Shown: positions 16,914 through 28,006, counted from the stretch's first letter. The stretch: DNA of 62,185 nt from Bacteroidia bacterium (GCA_026391215.1 JAPLDX010000040.1:1-62185), one strand, 5' to 3'. Numbers and translations: made by a program. The notes: generated by a model from the sequence alone, not told the origin.

Positions 16914-17507
16914 ATGAAAAGAATTAAGCTTAAGGTAATGGGCATTTCTTATAGTCAGACCCAATCGGGAGCTTATGCGCTTTTACTGATAGAAGAGAAT
17001 GGAGACAGGAGAATTCCGATTATTATCGGAGGCTTTGAAGCACAGGCAATTGTAATAAAGCTCGAGAACCTGGAACCGCCAAGGCCGCTTACTCATGACC
17101 TGATTAAAAAAATAGCAGACCAGTTTGATATTACAATCATCGAAGTTGTGATCCATAAGCTTGAAGAGGGCGTATTCTTTTCAAAACTTGTATGTAACAA
17201 TGGAGAAAAGGAATACTCTATTGACAGCAGAACTTCTGATGCTGTCGCTATTGCTTTAAGGTTCGGATGTCCGATTTACATAATGGAGGATATCCTTGAA
17301 AAGGCACAATTGACCAACAGTCCGTCTGATACTGATTTATCTTCAGCAAATGGAACTGAAACAATAGCTGAATCCAGTCCCAAGTATGCAACATATTCTG
17401 ATGAGGAGCTCTATAAAATGATAGATGAAGCGGTAAAGACAGAAGATTATGAACGTGCTGCCGCAATACGGGATGAGATAGAAAAGAGGAAGAAGAAAAG
17501 ACAATAA
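16914..17507 (+). CDS. Bifunctional nuclease-domain protein with UVR motif
   Basis: This 197-aa protein has an N-terminal BFN (DUF151) domain, residues about 1-135, with [20 protein letters not shown] and the [15 protein letters not shown] segment. A linker and a C-terminal UvrB/UvrC motif (residues about 160-195, [14 protein letters not shown]) follow. Some plant and bacterial BFN proteins show nuclease activity; the cellular role in bacteria is uncertain. The stop is 2 bp before thyA, so it is co-transcribed with thyA and folA, which hints at a role in nucleotide or DNA metabolism. Confidence 0.9.
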   Translation: MKRIKLKVMGISYSQTQSGAYALLLIEENGDRRIPIIIGGFEAQAIVIKLENLEPPRPLTHDLIKKIADQFDITIIEVVIHKLEEGVFFSKLVCNNGEKEYSIDSRTSDAVAIALRFGCPIYIMEDILEKAQLTNSPSDTDLSSANGTETIAESSPKYATYSDEELYKMIDEAVKTEDYERAAAIRDEIEKRKKKRQ

Positions 17508-17509
17508 GG

Positions 17510-18304
17510 ATGAAGCAATATCTTGGGCTTCTTGATCATGTACTGAAGAACGGGACAGAGAAGCGCGACAGAACGGGTACCGGTACTATAAGCGTATTCG
17601 GCTACCAGATGAGATATAATCTTGAAGAGGGCTTCCCTCTGCTGACAACAAAAAAGCTTCATCTTAAATCCATTATTTATGAATTGCTATGGTTCATTTC
17701 AGGTGATACCAATATTAAATATCTCAATGACAACGGGGTAAAAATTTGGAATGAATGGGCAGATGAGGATGGAAACCTCGGTCCGGTTTATGGTTACCAG
17801 TGGCGTTCATGGACGGCTGACGGGAACAGGAAAATTGACCAGCTTACAAACGTGATCAATTCAATTAAAAGCTCGCCGGAATCCCGACGTCATATTGTCT
17901 GTGCATGGAATGTTGGAGAGATAGAGAAAATGGCCCTTCCTCCATGCCATGTCGTGTTTCAGTTTTATGTCGCAGGAGGAAAGCTCTCCTGCCAGCTCTA
18001 CCAGAGAAGCTGCGATATTTTTATCGGAATACCCTTCAACATTGCATCCTATGCACTTCTCACACTGATGGTTGCTCATGTCACAGGGCTAAAACCAGGT
18101 GATTTTGTCCATACGCTTGGTGATGCCCATATTTATCTTAACCATCTTGAACAGGTGAAATTGCAGCTTACCCGCAAGCCGTATCCCTTACCGGGAATGG
18201 TTATAAATCCTTCAGTAACCGATATTTATAAATTCCGCTTCGAGGATTTCACACTTGTTAATTACATATCTCATCCACATATTAAAGGAGAAATTTCAGT
18301 ATGA
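17510..18304 (+). CDS. thyA: Thymidylate synthase
   Basis: This 264-aa enzyme converts dUMP to dTMP with methylene-tetrahydrofolate. The nucleophile Cys146 is in [12 protein letters not shown], the same number as in E. coli. Other family motifs are RDRTGTGT near residue 20, the phosphate-binding [20 protein letters not shown] near 165-185, and [16 protein letters not shown]. Length and collinearity match the family exactly. The stop overlaps the folA start (ATGA), so the enzyme that regenerates tetrahydrofolate is translated directly after it. Confidence 0.97.
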   Translation: MKQYLGLLDHVLKNGTEKRDRTGTGTISVFGYQMRYNLEEGFPLLTTKKLHLKSIIYELLWFISGDTNIKYLNDNGVKIWNEWADEDGNLGPVYGYQWRSWTADGNRKIDQLTNVINSIKSSPESRRHIVCAWNVGEIEKMALPPCHVVFQFYVAGGKLSCQLYQRSCDIFIGIPFNIASYALLTLMVAHVTGLKPGDFVHTLGDAHIYLNHLEQVKLQLTRKPYPLPGMVINPSVTDIYKFRFEDFTLVNYISHPHIKGEISV

Positions 18305-18789
18305 TATCAATAATAGTCGCTGTTTCTGAAGATCTTGGGATCGGGAAAAACAATGATCTTTTATGGCACATCCCGGAAGATCTCAGGCGTTTTAAAAGAC
18401 TGACATACGGTAATACCGTGATAATGGGCAAGAGAACCTGGGAATCATTGCCAAAAAGGCCATTGCAAGGGCGTAAAAATGTTGTAATAACGGATATTCC
18501 TCATGAGAGTTTTGAAAATGCAGTAACAGCATACTCAATAGATGATGCTCTGGCTAAATGCGAAAAGGAGGAGGAGATATTTATTATCGGAGGGGGAAGC
18601 ATATACAGGCAGTTCATGCCGCTTGCCGACAGGCTTTATATAACTCATGTTCATAAAAAAACACCTGCAGACATATATTTCCCCAAAATAGATAGAGAAA
18701 CCTGGGAAGTTATTGAAAAAGAGGAGTTTAAGGCAGGTAATGACAATGAGATTCCTTATACATATGTCATATATGAAAGGGGAAAATAA
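18301..18789 (+). CDS. folA: Dihydrofolate reductase
   Basis: This 162-aa protein has the DHFR layout: [29 protein letters not shown] at the start (substrate and Met20-type loop), GKRTWESLP, and the NADPH-binding [22 protein letters not shown] near residue 100. It reduces dihydrofolate made by the upstream thyA, with which it overlaps by 4 bp. A weak hairpin (CGCTG / CAGCG near 18814-18829) follows the gene in the gap to the convergent clpX. Confidence 0.96.
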   Translation: MISIIVAVSEDLGIGKNNDLLWHIPEDLRRFKRLTYGNTVIMGKRTWESLPKRPLQGRKNVVITDIPHESFENAVTAYSIDDALAKCEKEEEIFIIGGGSIYRQFMPLADRLYITHVHKKTPADIYFPKIDRETWEVIEKEEFKAGNDNEIPYTYVIYERGK

Positions 18790-18844
18790 TTTTAAATAAT
18801 TATGGAACCGCTCCGCTGTTACATCAGCGCTTAATATTCGTTTT

Positions 18845-20062
18845 TCAGGAAGCTTTCAGCACATTCATTTCTATTCTTTCCAGCTTGCTGGACGCATAAT
18901 CGACAGTTATTGTAAGCTCATCTTTACCCACCGAAGGCATTTCAAACATTGCATCGAGCATGATAGTTTCACAAATTGACCTTAGTCCGCGTGCGCCAAG
19001 CTTGAACTCAATAGCCTTATCGACTATGAAATCAAGAACCCCGTCAGCAAAAGAAAGGTCAATATTATCCATTTTGAAAAGCTTGATATATTGCTTTACC
19101 AGCGCATTTTTGGGTTCAGTGAGGATTGCCCTGAGCGCTTTCCTGTCGAGAGGATCAAGATGGGTAACCACCGGAAGTCTTCCGATTATCTCAGGGATCA
19201 GGCCATAAGCTCTCAGATCCTGCGGTGCGATATATTTAAGAAGGTTATCCTTATCAACCTTCTCCCTGACTTTTGAAGCTCCATAACCGACAATCTGTGT
19301 ATTAAGCCTGCTTGCAATCTTTTTTTCTATGCCAACGAAAGCTCCTCCGCATATAAAAAGGATATTCTTTGTATCCACAGGGATCATTTTCTGTTCCGGG
19401 TGCTTTCGTCCTCCCTGGGGAGGTACATTTACAATTGATCCTTCCAGCAGCTTCAGCAGTCCCTGCTGCACACCCTCACCCGATACGTCGCGGGTTATTG
19501 ATGGATTATCGCCTTCCTTTCTTGCGATCTTGTCGATCTCATCTATGAAGACAATTCCCTTTTCTGCAGCTTTTACATCATAATCTGCATTCTGGAGCAG
19601 ACGTGTAAGAAGACTCTCAATATCTTCACCGACGTAACCGGCTTCAGTAAGTACCGTTGCATCAACTATCGTAAACGGAACATGAAGCATTTTTGCCACG
19701 GTTCTTGCAAGAAGAGTTTTGCCTGTTCCGGTTTCTCCCGCAAGTATAATGTTTGATTTCTCAATCTCAATCTCGTCGGCATCAGCTTTTTGCATCAGCC
19801 TCTTGTAATGATTATAGACTGCTACGGATATGATCTTTTTGGCCATATCCTGACCGATCACATACTGATCGAGGAAGCTTTTTATTTCAGCAGGTTTAAG
19901 GAGGTTAATGGTATCGAACCTTGGATTTTTCTTATTGCCAAGCTCTTCGTTCATTATGCTGTAAGCCTGCTCGATGCAATGGTCACAGATATGACCTTCA
20001 AGCCCTGCAACGAGCATGTTGGCCTCTTTCTTCGTTCTGCCGCAGAATGAACACTTATCCAT
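18845..20062 (-). CDS. clpX: ClpXP protease ATPase subunit ClpX
   Basis: This 405-aa AAA+ unfoldase has an N-terminal zinc-binding domain (Cys pairs CSFC and CDHC, residues about 4-29), Walker A GETGTGKT near 110, and pore loop GYVGED. Walker [10 protein letters not shown], the RKHPEQ loop segment and a C-terminal small domain follow. It unfolds tagged proteins and feeds them to ClpP. Its start overlaps the clpP stop by one base (TAATG), and both follow tig. Confidence 0.97.
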   Translation of the reverse strand: MDKCSFCGRTKKEANMLVAGLEGHICDHCIEQAYSIMNEELGNKKNPRFDTINLLKPAEIKSFLDQYVIGQDMAKKIISVAVYNHYKRLMQKADADEIEIEKSNIILAGETGTGKTLLARTVAKMLHVPFTIVDATVLTEAGYVGEDIESLLTRLLQNADYDVKAAEKGIVFIDEIDKIARKEGDNPSITRDVSGEGVQQGLLKLLEGSIVNVPPQGGRKHPEQKMIPVDTKNILFICGGAFVGIEKKIASRLNTQIVGYGASKVREKVDKDNLLKYIAPQDLRAYGLIPEIIGRLPVVTHLDPLDRKALRAILTEPKNALVKQYIKLFKMDNIDLSFADGVLDFIVDKAIEFKLGARGLRSICETIMLDAMFEMPSVGKDELTITVDYASSKLERIEMNVLKAS

Positions 20063-20745
20063 TATTCCTTATGTTCTGTTTTTTGAAGGATCTCATCGAT
20101 CATCCCGTAATCCTTTGCTTCCTGGGAGGTCATCCAGTAATCCCTGTCAGAATCTTTTTCAACTTTTTCCACAGGGTTCCCGGAATGGAATGCGATTATC
20201 TCGTAAAGCTCTCTTTTAAGCTTTATAATTTCACGAGCCTGGATTTCAATATCTGATGCCTGACCTTCAAATCCGCCTGCCGGCTGGTGGATCATGATCC
20301 TTGAATGTTTCAAAGCAGATCTTTTTCCTTTTGTGCCTGCCGTCAGAAGAACAGCACCCATTGAAGCAGCCATCCCTGTACAGATAGTTGCTATGTCGGC
20401 TGAGATATATTGCATTGTATCATATATGCCAAGCCCGGCATTGACCCCTCCTCCCGGAGTATTGAAATAGATCTGGATGTCTTTCCCCGGATCCGATGAA
20501 TCAAGGTAAAGCAGCTGCGCCTGAATAATGTTAGCTACGTAATCATCTATAGGCAGTCCAAGGAAGATTATCCTGTCCATCATCAGACGTGAGAAAACGT
20601 CCATTGAAGCTACGTTTAATTGCCTTTCCTCAATGATGGTCGGTGAAATGTAGCTGCTCCATATTTTTGAGTACTTTTGCAGCGAAAGACTGCTAATACC
20701 GAATTTGCTTCTTGCATACTTTCCGAAATCGTCAATATTGCTCAT
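20062..20745 (-). CDS. clpP: ATP-dependent Clp protease proteolytic subunit
   Basis: This 227-aa serine protease has Ser128 in GMAASMGA and His153 in MIHQPAGG, the same 25-residue spacing as E. coli ClpP Ser97/His122. The third triad residue is the Asp in the [10 protein letters not shown] segment. The N-terminal extension of about 30 residues is longer than in E. coli but usual in Bacteroidota. It is translationally coupled to clpX and lies 68 bp downstream of tig. Confidence 0.96.
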   Translation of the reverse strand: MSNIDDFGKYARSKFGISSLSLQKYSKIWSSYISPTIIEERQLNVASMDVFSRLMMDRIIFLGLPIDDYVANIIQAQLLYLDSSDPGKDIQIYFNTPGGGVNAGLGIYDTMQYISADIATICTGMAASMGAVLLTAGTKGKRSALKHSRIMIHQPAGGFEGQASDIEIQAREIIKLKRELYEIIAFHSGNPVEKVEKDSDRDYWMTSQEAKDYGMIDEILQKTEHKE

Positions 20746-20813
20746 TTTGAATTTTTTAGTTTTAAAGAAACAAAGATACTAAAATAATAATAATCACTGC
20801 AATGCATTGATTA

Positions 20814-22163
20814 CTATTCAAAAAGCTTGTTGAATTCTTCGACGGTGACACTCTTATCCTCGATTTTGACCACCTCTTTTAAATGACCGATGACTTTATC
20901 TTCAAGTATCTTATCGGCAATCCTTTTTGCATCATCTTCCCTTTTCAGGGTTTCTTTTGCATAGTTTGATATCTGCTCGTCGGTAGCATAGAACAATCCG
21001 TACTGCTGAAACTGATACCTGGTTACTGTTTCAGCCTCTTTCTGCATCTCTTCATCGGTGATCTTCACTTCATTGTCCTTTGCCACTTTATTCCTGATCA
21101 GCTGCCACTTAAGATCTTGCCTGAAGGTATCGAATTCCTTATCAACCTGTTCGCTGGTAGTTTTCTCATTTACCTTAAGAAGCCATCTCTTAAGAAAATC
21201 CTCAGGCAGGCTCAGGTCTGTTTTCTCGTTAGTCAGCTTTTTAATATCCTGCATAAGTTTAAATTCACTCTCACGCTTGAGTCCGGAGGAAATTTCTTCC
21301 TCAATTTTTTTCATGAATTCCTCTTCAGAATTTATTACACCTTCACCATAGATCCTGTTAAATAGCTCTGTACCGACTTCTGCAGGATGGAATCTGGTAA
21401 TCTCACGGATTGTAAATCTGAAATTGCCGACAAGGTCCGTTACATCTTCTTTTTTCATTTTCAGGAGGCCGGCAACCTCATTATCATTCGGGAATGCTTT
21501 TTTAAGATCAAAATTGATAGCATCATTTTCATTTTTGCCGATGAATGCCTTTCTGATATCCTCATCCTTGATTATATCAATTGCAAGAGTGGAATCATCA
21601 CTGGCAGGACCCTCCGGTTTTGGATTCTCCTCATTATCGAAGGCTTCAATCTTACCTTTAAGAATATCCTTTTCCTCTGAAACATCAGCTTTTTTAAATT
21701 CTCCGAAACGCCGTGTATAGTTAGCAACATAATCACTCTTCATTTTCTCATCAATGGCTATGTTGTATGAAGTGACTTTATCTTTGTTGCTGATACCAAG
21801 GTTAACGGAAGGAGCCAGGCCAAGTTCAAAAGTAAATGAAAAATCTTCCTGGGTTTCAAAATTTATATTTTCGTGTTCATCGATTTTAGGAAGAGGATCT
21901 CCGAGTATCTCTAGTTTTTCATCGATAAGATATTTACGGATATTCTCCGAAACTGCCTTATTGATCTCATCTATTTTTACAGCATTGCCGTACATTTTCT
22001 TTATGACTCCTATTGGCACCATTCCCGGCCGGAATCCTTTTATATTTGCCTTTTTGCGGTAATCTTTCAGTACATTTTCAACTTTGTCTGCATAATCAAT
22101 TTTTGCGATGTTTACTTTCAGAACTGCATTCAGATCATCGATGTTTTCTCTTGTGATATCCAT
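20814..22163 (-). CDS. tig: Trigger factor chaperone
   Basis: The 449-aa product has an N-terminal ribosome-binding domain with the signature KGFRPGMVP near residues 38-48. The central PPIase-like region is degraded compared with E. coli, and a long C-terminal chaperone domain (about 250-449, mostly charged helices) follows. It binds nascent chains at the ribosome exit tunnel. It heads the tig-clpP-clpX cluster. Overall similarity to the family is low outside the tail-binding loop, which is common for Bacteroidota trigger factors. Confidence 0.88.
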   Translation of the reverse strand: MDITRENIDDLNAVLKVNIAKIDYADKVENVLKDYRKKANIKGFRPGMVPIGVIKKMYGNAVKIDEINKAVSENIRKYLIDEKLEILGDPLPKIDEHENINFETQEDFSFTFELGLAPSVNLGISNKDKVTSYNIAIDEKMKSDYVANYTRRFGEFKKADVSEEKDILKGKIEAFDNEENPKPEGPASDDSTLAIDIIKDEDIRKAFIGKNENDAINFDLKKAFPNDNEVAGLLKMKKEDVTDLVGNFRFTIREITRFHPAEVGTELFNRIYGEGVINSEEEFMKKIEEEISSGLKRESEFKLMQDIKKLTNEKTDLSLPEDFLKRWLLKVNEKTTSEQVDKEFDTFRQDLKWQLIRNKVAKDNEVKITDEEMQKEAETVTRYQFQQYGLFYATDEQISNYAKETLKREDDAKRIADKILEDKVIGHLKEVVKIEDKSVTVEEFNKLFE

Positions 22164-22239
22164 ATTTCAATTGTTTATTGCCTATTTAAAAAACCGCCAA
22201 AACTCACTATTTAAAGAGGTTGAGGTCGGTTTGATATTC

Positions 22240-22326
22240 TGGTGCGGATGAAGGGACTCGAACCCCCACGTCAGTTATGACACAAGATCCTAAGTCTTGC
22301 TCGGCTACCAATTACGACACATCCGC
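22240..22326 (-). tRNA. tRNA-Leu (anticodon UAG)
   Basis: Read on the minus strand, the acceptor arms GCGGATG and CATCCGC pair. The D-stem is TCG/CGA and the anticodon arm CAAGA/TCTTG holds loop CTTAGGA (anticodon TAG). A long variable arm and the T-arm with TTCGAGT follow. Discriminator A and an encoded CCA end the gene. The long variable arm fits Leu. Confidence 0.95.
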
Positions 22327-22381
22327 CTGAAAATTCCCCGCAAAAGTATAGAAAATAACAATAAAAACAAACCGTGCCGGA

Positions 22382-23107
22382 TTACCTGCGAAGCTCAAAA
22401 TTCTTGCCGAGATAAACCTTCCTTACATGCTCGTCTTCAGCAAGTTGTGAAGAGGTTCCCGACATAAGTATCTTCCCCTCAAACAGAAGGTAAGCACGAT
22501 CGGTAATAGAGAGGGTCTCATGCACATTATGGTCGGTAATGAGGATACCGATGTTTTTATTTCTCAGATGAGAGACGATACTCTGGATATCTTCCACTGC
22601 AATGGGATCAACACCGGCAAAAGGTTCATCGAGCAGGATGAATTTTGGTTTAAGGGCGAGTGCCCTGGCAATCTCAGTCCTCCTTCTCTCACCTCCTGAC
22701 AGTTGTATACCCTTGTTTTTCCTTATTTTCTGCAGGCCGAATTCATTCAGAAGCAAATCTACTCTTTCTGCCTGTTCTTTTTTTGGAAATCCCGACAATT
22801 CCAGTACTGCCCTGAGGTTGTCTTCTACTGACAGGTTTCTGAAGACAGAAGCCTCCTGTGCAAGGTATCCGATGCCTTTACGCGCCCGCTTATAAACCGG
22901 CAGAGTTGTGATATCTTCATTATCAAGGAATATTTTGCCTTCACGAGGTCTGATAAGACCTACGATCATATAGAAGGAAGTTGTCTTGCCGGCGCCATTT
23001 GGTCCAAGCAGACCTACAATTTCTCCCTGTTCAACCTCAATTGATACATGATCAACAACAGTGCGGCTTCGGTATTTCTTAACCAGATCTTCGGTATGCA
23101 GTTTCAT
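22382..23107 (-). CDS. lptB: Lipopolysaccharide export ABC transporter ATPase
   Basis: The 241-aa ATPase has Walker [10 protein letters not shown] near residue 40, a Q-loop, the signature [15 protein letters not shown], and Walker [13 protein letters not shown]. The start [17 protein letters not shown] and the [19 protein letters not shown] segment are characteristic of LptB rather than other ABC ATPases. It powers LPS extraction from the inner membrane with LptFG, which are not in this window. It lies 8 bp downstream of tatC in one operon. Confidence 0.93.
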   Translation of the reverse strand: MKLHTEDLVKKYRSRTVVDHVSIEVEQGEIVGLLGPNGAGKTTSFYMIVGLIRPREGKIFLDNEDITTLPVYKRARKGIGYLAQEASVFRNLSVEDNLRAVLELSGFPKKEQAERVDLLLNEFGLQKIRKNKGIQLSGGERRRTEIARALALKPKFILLDEPFAGVDPIAVEDIQSIVSHLRNKNIGILITDHNVHETLSITDRAYLLFEGKILMSGTSSQLAEDEHVRKVYLGKNFELRR

Positions 23108-23115
23108 GGGAGGAT

Positions 23116-23979
23116 TTATGATGTTGAAGCAGTTGTCTTATCTGAAACGTTATTATCCATAAATTCATTGTGTTCTTGCTCCCTTCTTTTCATTACTCCT
23201 ACCGAAACGAAAATGCTTATCTCATACAATAATAAAAGCGGAATAGCGACAAGCGTCTGTGAAAAAACATCAGGCGGCGTAATAATTGCTGCGACGATGA
23301 AGATGACCACAATTGCATGCTTCCTGTATTTCCTCATAAAAGCAGGAGTTATTATCCCGATCTTTGTAAGAAAAAATGCAATTATCGGCAGTTCAAAGAC
23401 GACTCCTGTTGCAAGGCATATAGAAGTAAGCGTTCCGATGAATGACCTGACATTTATCTGGTTTACAACAGATTCGCTTATACTGTAGGTAGTAAGAAAG
23501 TGAATTGACAGTGGCGCAAGCAGGTAATATCCGAAAAGAACTCCTGTAAAAAAGAGTAAAGATGATGCGAGCACAGCTCCCTTGGCGTGCTTTGCCTCAT
23601 TGGAATGAAGCGCTGGTCTCAGGAACCTCCAGAATTCATAAATAACAACCGGGAATGCCAGTATAAGTCCGGCAACCAGCGCAACAATAATATGTGTTGT
23701 TATTTGTCCTGACATCTTGATGCTTATCAGGTTAACAGGCTTCTGATTTATGCAAAGCTTTTCGCTCAGGCTGCATAAAAAACGGTTTGTAATAAACTGC
23801 GGATCTTTCGGAGCCAGAATCACTTTATTAAAAATAAAGTCTTTAAAACAAAAGGCGACAATCATGAATACCACAATAGCTATTATTGACCGGATAAGGT
23901 GCCACCTCAGCTCTTCAAGATGTTGAAGAAATGACATCTCTCCTTCGCCCTTCATCCCTTTTTTCCAGTTAAAAGCCAT
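23116..23979 (-). CDS. tatC: Sec-independent protein translocase TatC
   Basis: This 287-aa membrane protein has six predicted membrane segments and the TatC N-terminal motif [16 protein letters not shown]. The conserved [15 protein letters not shown] segment follows TM2, and [13 protein letters not shown] lies near TM5. It forms the twin-arginine signal receptor and pore. The inserted periplasmic loop after TM1 (residues about 50-105, with paired Cys) is longer than in E. coli, as in other Bacteroidota. The C-terminal 25 residues are polar. Translated just ahead of lptB. Confidence 0.94.
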   Translation of the reverse strand: MAFNWKKGMKGEGEMSFLQHLEELRWHLIRSIIAIVVFMIVAFCFKDFIFNKVILAPKDPQFITNRFLCSLSEKLCINQKPVNLISIKMSGQITTHIIVALVAGLILAFPVVIYEFWRFLRPALHSNEAKHAKGAVLASSLLFFTGVLFGYYLLAPLSIHFLTTYSISESVVNQINVRSFIGTLTSICLATGVVFELPIIAFFLTKIGIITPAFMRKYRKHAIVVIFIVAAIITPPDVFSQTLVAIPLLLLYEISIFVSVGVMKRREQEHNEFMDNNVSDKTTASTS

Positions 23980-24193
23980 AGGAACAATATTTCCCTTTAA
24001 AATTCAGCGTGTAAAGATGATAAATCTTATTGTCCAAAACAATATTGGGTCTGTTATATGTTGAATATATCAGAAACAAATTTGTTAATAATTTAATAAA
24101 AATAGTATTTGATCAGGAATTTTATTAATTTAGATAGACTGTAAGAAAAGTAAGTTTTTACAGTTTAGTGAATAGAAGTCAGGGGAAGAATAA

Positions 24194-26374
24194 ATGGTAA
24201 GTGATTCGACCATACATGATTATTTAAAGAGGTATTTTGGTTTTGATACATTTAAAGGCAATCAGGAGGATATAATAAAGAATATCCTGGCCGGAAGAGA
24301 TACCTTTGTTCTTATGCCGACAGGCGGAGGAAAATCGCTTTGTTATCAGCTGCCGGCTGTAATGGGTGAGGGAACGGCAATTGTAATCTCTCCGCTGATT
24401 GCGCTGATGAAAAACCAGGTTGATGCCATGCGCAATTTCAGCACAAATGACGATGTAGCTCATTTTTTGAATTCCTCCCTCACAAAAACCGAAATTGCCC
24501 GTGTAAAAAAAGATGTGCTTGAACAGCAGACTAAATTATTATATGTCGCGCCAGAATCACTGACTAAAGAAGAAAATATTGAATTTCTGAAGAATATCAA
24601 AATTTCCTTCTACGCAGTGGATGAAGCTCATTGCATATCAGAATGGGGACATGACTTCAGACCTGAATACAGGCGTATCAGGCCGATTATAGATACTATT
24701 TGCAGGTCTCCTATAATTGCGCTAACAGCTACCGCCACTCCGAAGGTACAGCATGATATCCAGAAAAATCTTGGCATTCTGGAAGCAAATATTTTCAAAT
24801 CATCCTTTAACAGGCCTAATCTTTATTATGAAGTCAAGTCAAAGCAGGATGTCACAAAAGAGATTATAAAGTACATAAAAAACAACTCCGGGAAATCAGG
24901 TATAATATATTGTCTGAGCCGCAAGAAAGTAGAAGAAATGGCTGAAGTGCTGAAAGTCAATGGAATAAAGGCACTTCCGTATCATGCAGGGATGGATTCG
25001 GCAACAAGAACCCAGAACCAGGATAAGTTCCTGATGGAAGAAGCAGATGTAATTGTGGCTACTATCGCATTCGGAATGGGAATCGATAAGCCGGATGTAA
25101 GGTTTGTGATACATTATGATATTCCCAAGAGTCTTGAAGGCTATTATCAGGAAACAGGCCGAGCCGGACGTGACGGCGGGGAAGGAAACTGTATTGCATA
25201 TTACAGTTACAATGATATTCTGAAACTCGAGAAATTCATGCAGGGGAAACCCATAGCTGAGCAGGAAATAGGGAAACAGCTCCTCCTTGAAACAGTATCT
25301 TATGCCGAATCATCTGTTTGCCGCAGAAAGATCCTGCTTCATTATTTTGGGGAAGAGTATCCGAGAGAGAACTGTGAAGCCTGTGACAACTGCCTCCATC
25401 CGAAAGCACAATTTGAAGGCAGTGAATCTGTTGTAAACGTTCTGGAAACAATTCTTGCAGTTAAGGAAAAATTCAAAGCCGATCATATAGCCAACATCCT
25501 TTCCGGGAAAGTAACCTCAGCCATAAAATCTTACAAGCATCATAAGCTTGAGTATTTCGGCATTGGCGAAGAAAAGGATGAAAAATACTGGAATATGGTG
25601 ATCAGACAGGCACTGATTGCTAAATTTCTTACGAAGGATATTGAAAATTATGGATTGCTGAAGCTTACCCAGGAGGGATTGGATTTTCTGAAGAATCCTG
25701 TCTCATTTATGCTTGCCGAAGATCACGACTATGCTGACACGGCTGACGAGGAAAACGCCTTCGGAGCCAAAACGGCAGCTGTTGATGAAGAGCTTTTCAG
25801 CATCCTAAAGGATCTTCGCAAGAAAATATCAAAGCAGAAAGATGTCCCACCGTTTGTAATATTCCAGGATCCCTCGCTCGAGGATATGGCTATACAATAT
25901 CCTATCACTATAGATGAGCTTCAGAATATTTCAGGAGTAGGAGCAGGTAAAGCCCAGCGGTATGGCGCCGAATTCATTGATATTATAAAGAAATATGTCG
26001 AGGAAAAAGAGATTATAAGGCCTCTCGACATGGTTGTCAAATCAGTCGTAAACAAATCAGGTATAAAGGTTTATATTATTCAGAGCATTGATATGAAGAG
26101 GCCTCTAGAGGATATTGCCGAAGCAAAGGGGCTTGAAATGGATGAACTTATATCCGAGATTGAAGCAATAGTAAACTCAGGAACCCGCCTGAATCTCGAT
26201 TATTATATTGATACTATGATTGATGAGGATAGGCAGCATGATATTTATTTATATTTCAGGGAAGAGGCTGAATCAGATTCACTGGAAGAGGCAATCAAGG
26301 AACTGGGGAATGAGTTTGAAGAAGAAGAAATAAGACTCGTCAGGATAAAGTTCCTCTCGGAGATGGGGAACTAA
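24194..26374 (+). CDS. recQ: ATP-dependent DNA helicase RecQ
   Basis: This 726-aa protein has a superfamily 2 helicase core with Walker A MPTGGGKS (Lys47), DEAH-type box VDEAHCISEWGHDFR, the SALTATAT-like motif III and the QETGRAGRDG motif VI. The RQC zinc site follows (Cys in CRRKILLHYF and ENCEACDNC). An HRDC domain lies near residues 530-600, and a C-terminal helix-turn-helix-like region extends to the end. It unwinds DNA in recombination and repair. The C-terminal extension beyond HRDC is usual in Bacteroidota RecQ. A 214-bp AT-rich gap separates it from divergent tatC, with no further gene seen there. Confidence 0.96.
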   Translation: MVSDSTIHDYLKRYFGFDTFKGNQEDIIKNILAGRDTFVLMPTGGGKSLCYQLPAVMGEGTAIVISPLIALMKNQVDAMRNFSTNDDVAHFLNSSLTKTEIARVKKDVLEQQTKLLYVAPESLTKEENIEFLKNIKISFYAVDEAHCISEWGHDFRPEYRRIRPIIDTICRSPIIALTATATPKVQHDIQKNLGILEANIFKSSFNRPNLYYEVKSKQDVTKEIIKYIKNNSGKSGIIYCLSRKKVEEMAEVLKVNGIKALPYHAGMDSATRTQNQDKFLMEEADVIVATIAFGMGIDKPDVRFVIHYDIPKSLEGYYQETGRAGRDGGEGNCIAYYSYNDILKLEKFMQGKPIAEQEIGKQLLLETVSYAESSVCRRKILLHYFGEEYPRENCEACDNCLHPKAQFEGSESVVNVLETILAVKEKFKADHIANILSGKVTSAIKSYKHHKLEYFGIGEEKDEKYWNMVIRQALIAKFLTKDIENYGLLKLTQEGLDFLKNPVSFMLAEDHDYADTADEENAFGAKTAAVDEELFSILKDLRKKISKQKDVPPFVIFQDPSLEDMAIQYPITIDELQNISGVGAGKAQRYGAEFIDIIKKYVEEKEIIRPLDMVVKSVVNKSGIKVYIIQSIDMKRPLEDIAEAKGLEMDELISEIEAIVNSGTRLNLDYYIDTMIDEDRQHDIYLYFREEAESDSLEEAIKELGNEFEEEEIRLVRIKFLSEMGN

Positions 26375-26427
26375 AGACTAAAGTGGTCCAATGGTCCAAA
26401 AGCGCAAGGGTGCAACGGCAAAAAAAA

Positions 26428-27531
26428 TCAGATAATTTCAGGAGGATTAAAGTATTCTGATCTGTTCAGGAAATAGAAGATGAGCACTGAAATAATATAA
26501 AAGGGATAGACCAGCTGTGCAGGAAGGAAGAACCATAAAAGGTTCTTTTTTTTATACCGGATTGTCGTATTCCGTAAGATCAGAAAATCAGGCAGAGATT
26601 TCAAAAGAAAGACGGCCAGCAAAACAATCAGAAATACAGGATTAAAAAATACGGAGATTAATAAAAACAACTCAAGAAGAATTGTAACAAAGGTTACAAT
26701 AGCCAGTATTTGGGTATATCTGTCATTATACGAACCGGTCTTTGATATCCATCTGGCCCTCTGCTGCAAAAATGACGATAAGGTTTTAGAAGTTTCTGAT
26801 GTAACCTGAGCATCCGGGGATTCCAGCCACGGGATTTTGTTTCCCTTTTTCCCCTTAACGCTGTGAAGAAGAAAAATATCATCACCGCTGACTTTCTCTT
26901 CATGAAGGTTTGCGGAGTTGAGGTTATAAACTTCTTTAGTGAAAGACAGGTTGGCACCATTGCACATTACAGGATTTCTGCCCATTGCCATACCTGCAGT
27001 TACACCCTGCAGGCTGAGAAATTCAAGTTCCTGGAATCGGTTGAAGAAATCCTTTGTTCCCTCGATGGCAACAGGTCCTAAAATCATTTGAGGTCTGTGT
27101 TCAGAATAAAATGATGAGATTGTCTTTATCCATTTTATTCCCATTCTGCAGTCGGCATCTGTCGTAATAACGAGTTCTCCTGTGCAGGCTTCTATGCCGG
27201 CTTTAATCGACTTCTTTTTACCTGCCCCCGGATTCCTGAGGACTTTAAAGTTCTTTATTCCGGTAAAGCCGGATGCTATCTTGTTTGTTGAGTCAGTTGA
27301 GTTATCATCAATTATGATAACTTCAAACGATTCCGGATTATAATCCTGTGCTGCTATATCTGAAAGGAGGGAGTGGAGGTTCTTCTCTTCATTCTTGCAG
27401 GCAACTATCACTGAAACAAATACTTCTGATGTTTCATGCGGATTGTAAGGTTGGATTTTCTTTAATGACATATATATTTTTGTAAGGAGGAATATATATG
27501 GTATAAGTAAAATAAGGGCAATCCATTCCAT
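26428..27531 (-). CDS. Family 2 glycosyltransferase, membrane-anchored
   Basis: The 367-aa product has one N-terminal membrane segment (residues about 1-18), then a GT-A domain opening VSVIVACKNEEKNL. The nucleotide-sugar site IIDDNSTDST, the TDADCR metal site and the QQRARWISK (Q/RxxRW-type) motif near residue 262 follow. Three or more hydrophobic segments lie at the C-terminus (about 275-355). This is the layout of processive or lipid-linked GT2 enzymes. The acceptor is unknown. It is 3 bp downstream of the GNAT acetyltransferase gene, so the two are co-transcribed. Confidence 0.9.
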   Translation of the reverse strand: MEWIALILLIPYIFLLTKIYMSLKKIQPYNPHETSEVFVSVIVACKNEEKNLHSLLSDIAAQDYNPESFEVIIIDDNSTDSTNKIASGFTGIKNFKVLRNPGAGKKKSIKAGIEACTGELVITTDADCRMGIKWIKTISSFYSEHRPQMILGPVAIEGTKDFFNRFQELEFLSLQGVTAGMAMGRNPVMCNGANLSFTKEVYNLNSANLHEEKVSGDDIFLLHSVKGKKGNKIPWLESPDAQVTSETSKTLSSFLQQRARWISKTGSYNDRYTQILAIVTFVTILLELFLLISVFFNPVFLIVLLAVFLLKSLPDFLILRNTTIRYKKKNLLWFFLPAQLVYPFYIISVLIFYFLNRSEYFNPPEII

Positions 27532-27534
27532 AGC

Positions 27535-27984
27535 TCATTTTCTCATCCATTCATAAAAAGAATAATGTTCCGAGCTCATTCCAAGGGCTTCATATGTCTT
27601 TTGTGCACGTCTGTTTTTTGTCTCGACATAAAGCCTTAGTCCGGCAATATTTTGTTCCTCAGCCAATTGCCTGATATGATTGTACATTTTCCTGAAAATA
27701 CCCTGACGTCGGGATTCAGGTATTACATAAACCGACTGGAACCACCATACATTGCAATTTCGCCAATCACTCCACTCATAGGTTATTAGAAGTGATGCAA
27801 TAACTTTTCCACTATCATCCGCAACATAGTACTGTCCCCTGGAAGGATCCTCAAAGACAGCATTCACTCCCGGTGTTACTGTTCCGGGATCAAGAGCCAT
27901 CTCCTCAGTTTCCCATGCCATTTTCAGCTGGAAATCAATGATTGAAGATGCATCAGACGGATTCGCTTTTCGGACTGTTATCAT
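27535..27984 (-). CDS. GNAT family N-acetyltransferase
   Basis: The 149-aa single-domain protein opens MITVRKANPSDASSIIDFQ, followed by the beta4 strand QSVYVIPESRRQGIFRKMY, which forms the acetyl-CoA pyrophosphate loop (R/Q-x-x-G-x-G/F form), and ends with LGMSSEHYSFYEW. It transfers an acetyl group to an unknown amine. Translation is likely coupled to the GT2 gene 3 bp downstream. The repeat copy at 28007 separates it from carB. Confidence 0.88.
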   Translation of the reverse strand: MITVRKANPSDASSIIDFQLKMAWETEEMALDPGTVTPGVNAVFEDPSRGQYYVADDSGKVIASLLITYEWSDWRNCNVWWFQSVYVIPESRRQGIFRKMYNHIRQLAEEQNIAGLRLYVETKNRRAQKTYEALGMSSEHYSFYEWMRK

Positions 27985-28006
27985 AATCTTAAAAATTTGT
28001 TATTAA

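Noticed and set aside
23980..24193. Structured RNA or riboswitch in the tatC-recQ gap
   Set aside because: The 214-bp region is AT-rich with only short weak inverted repeats and no recognised riboswitch core.
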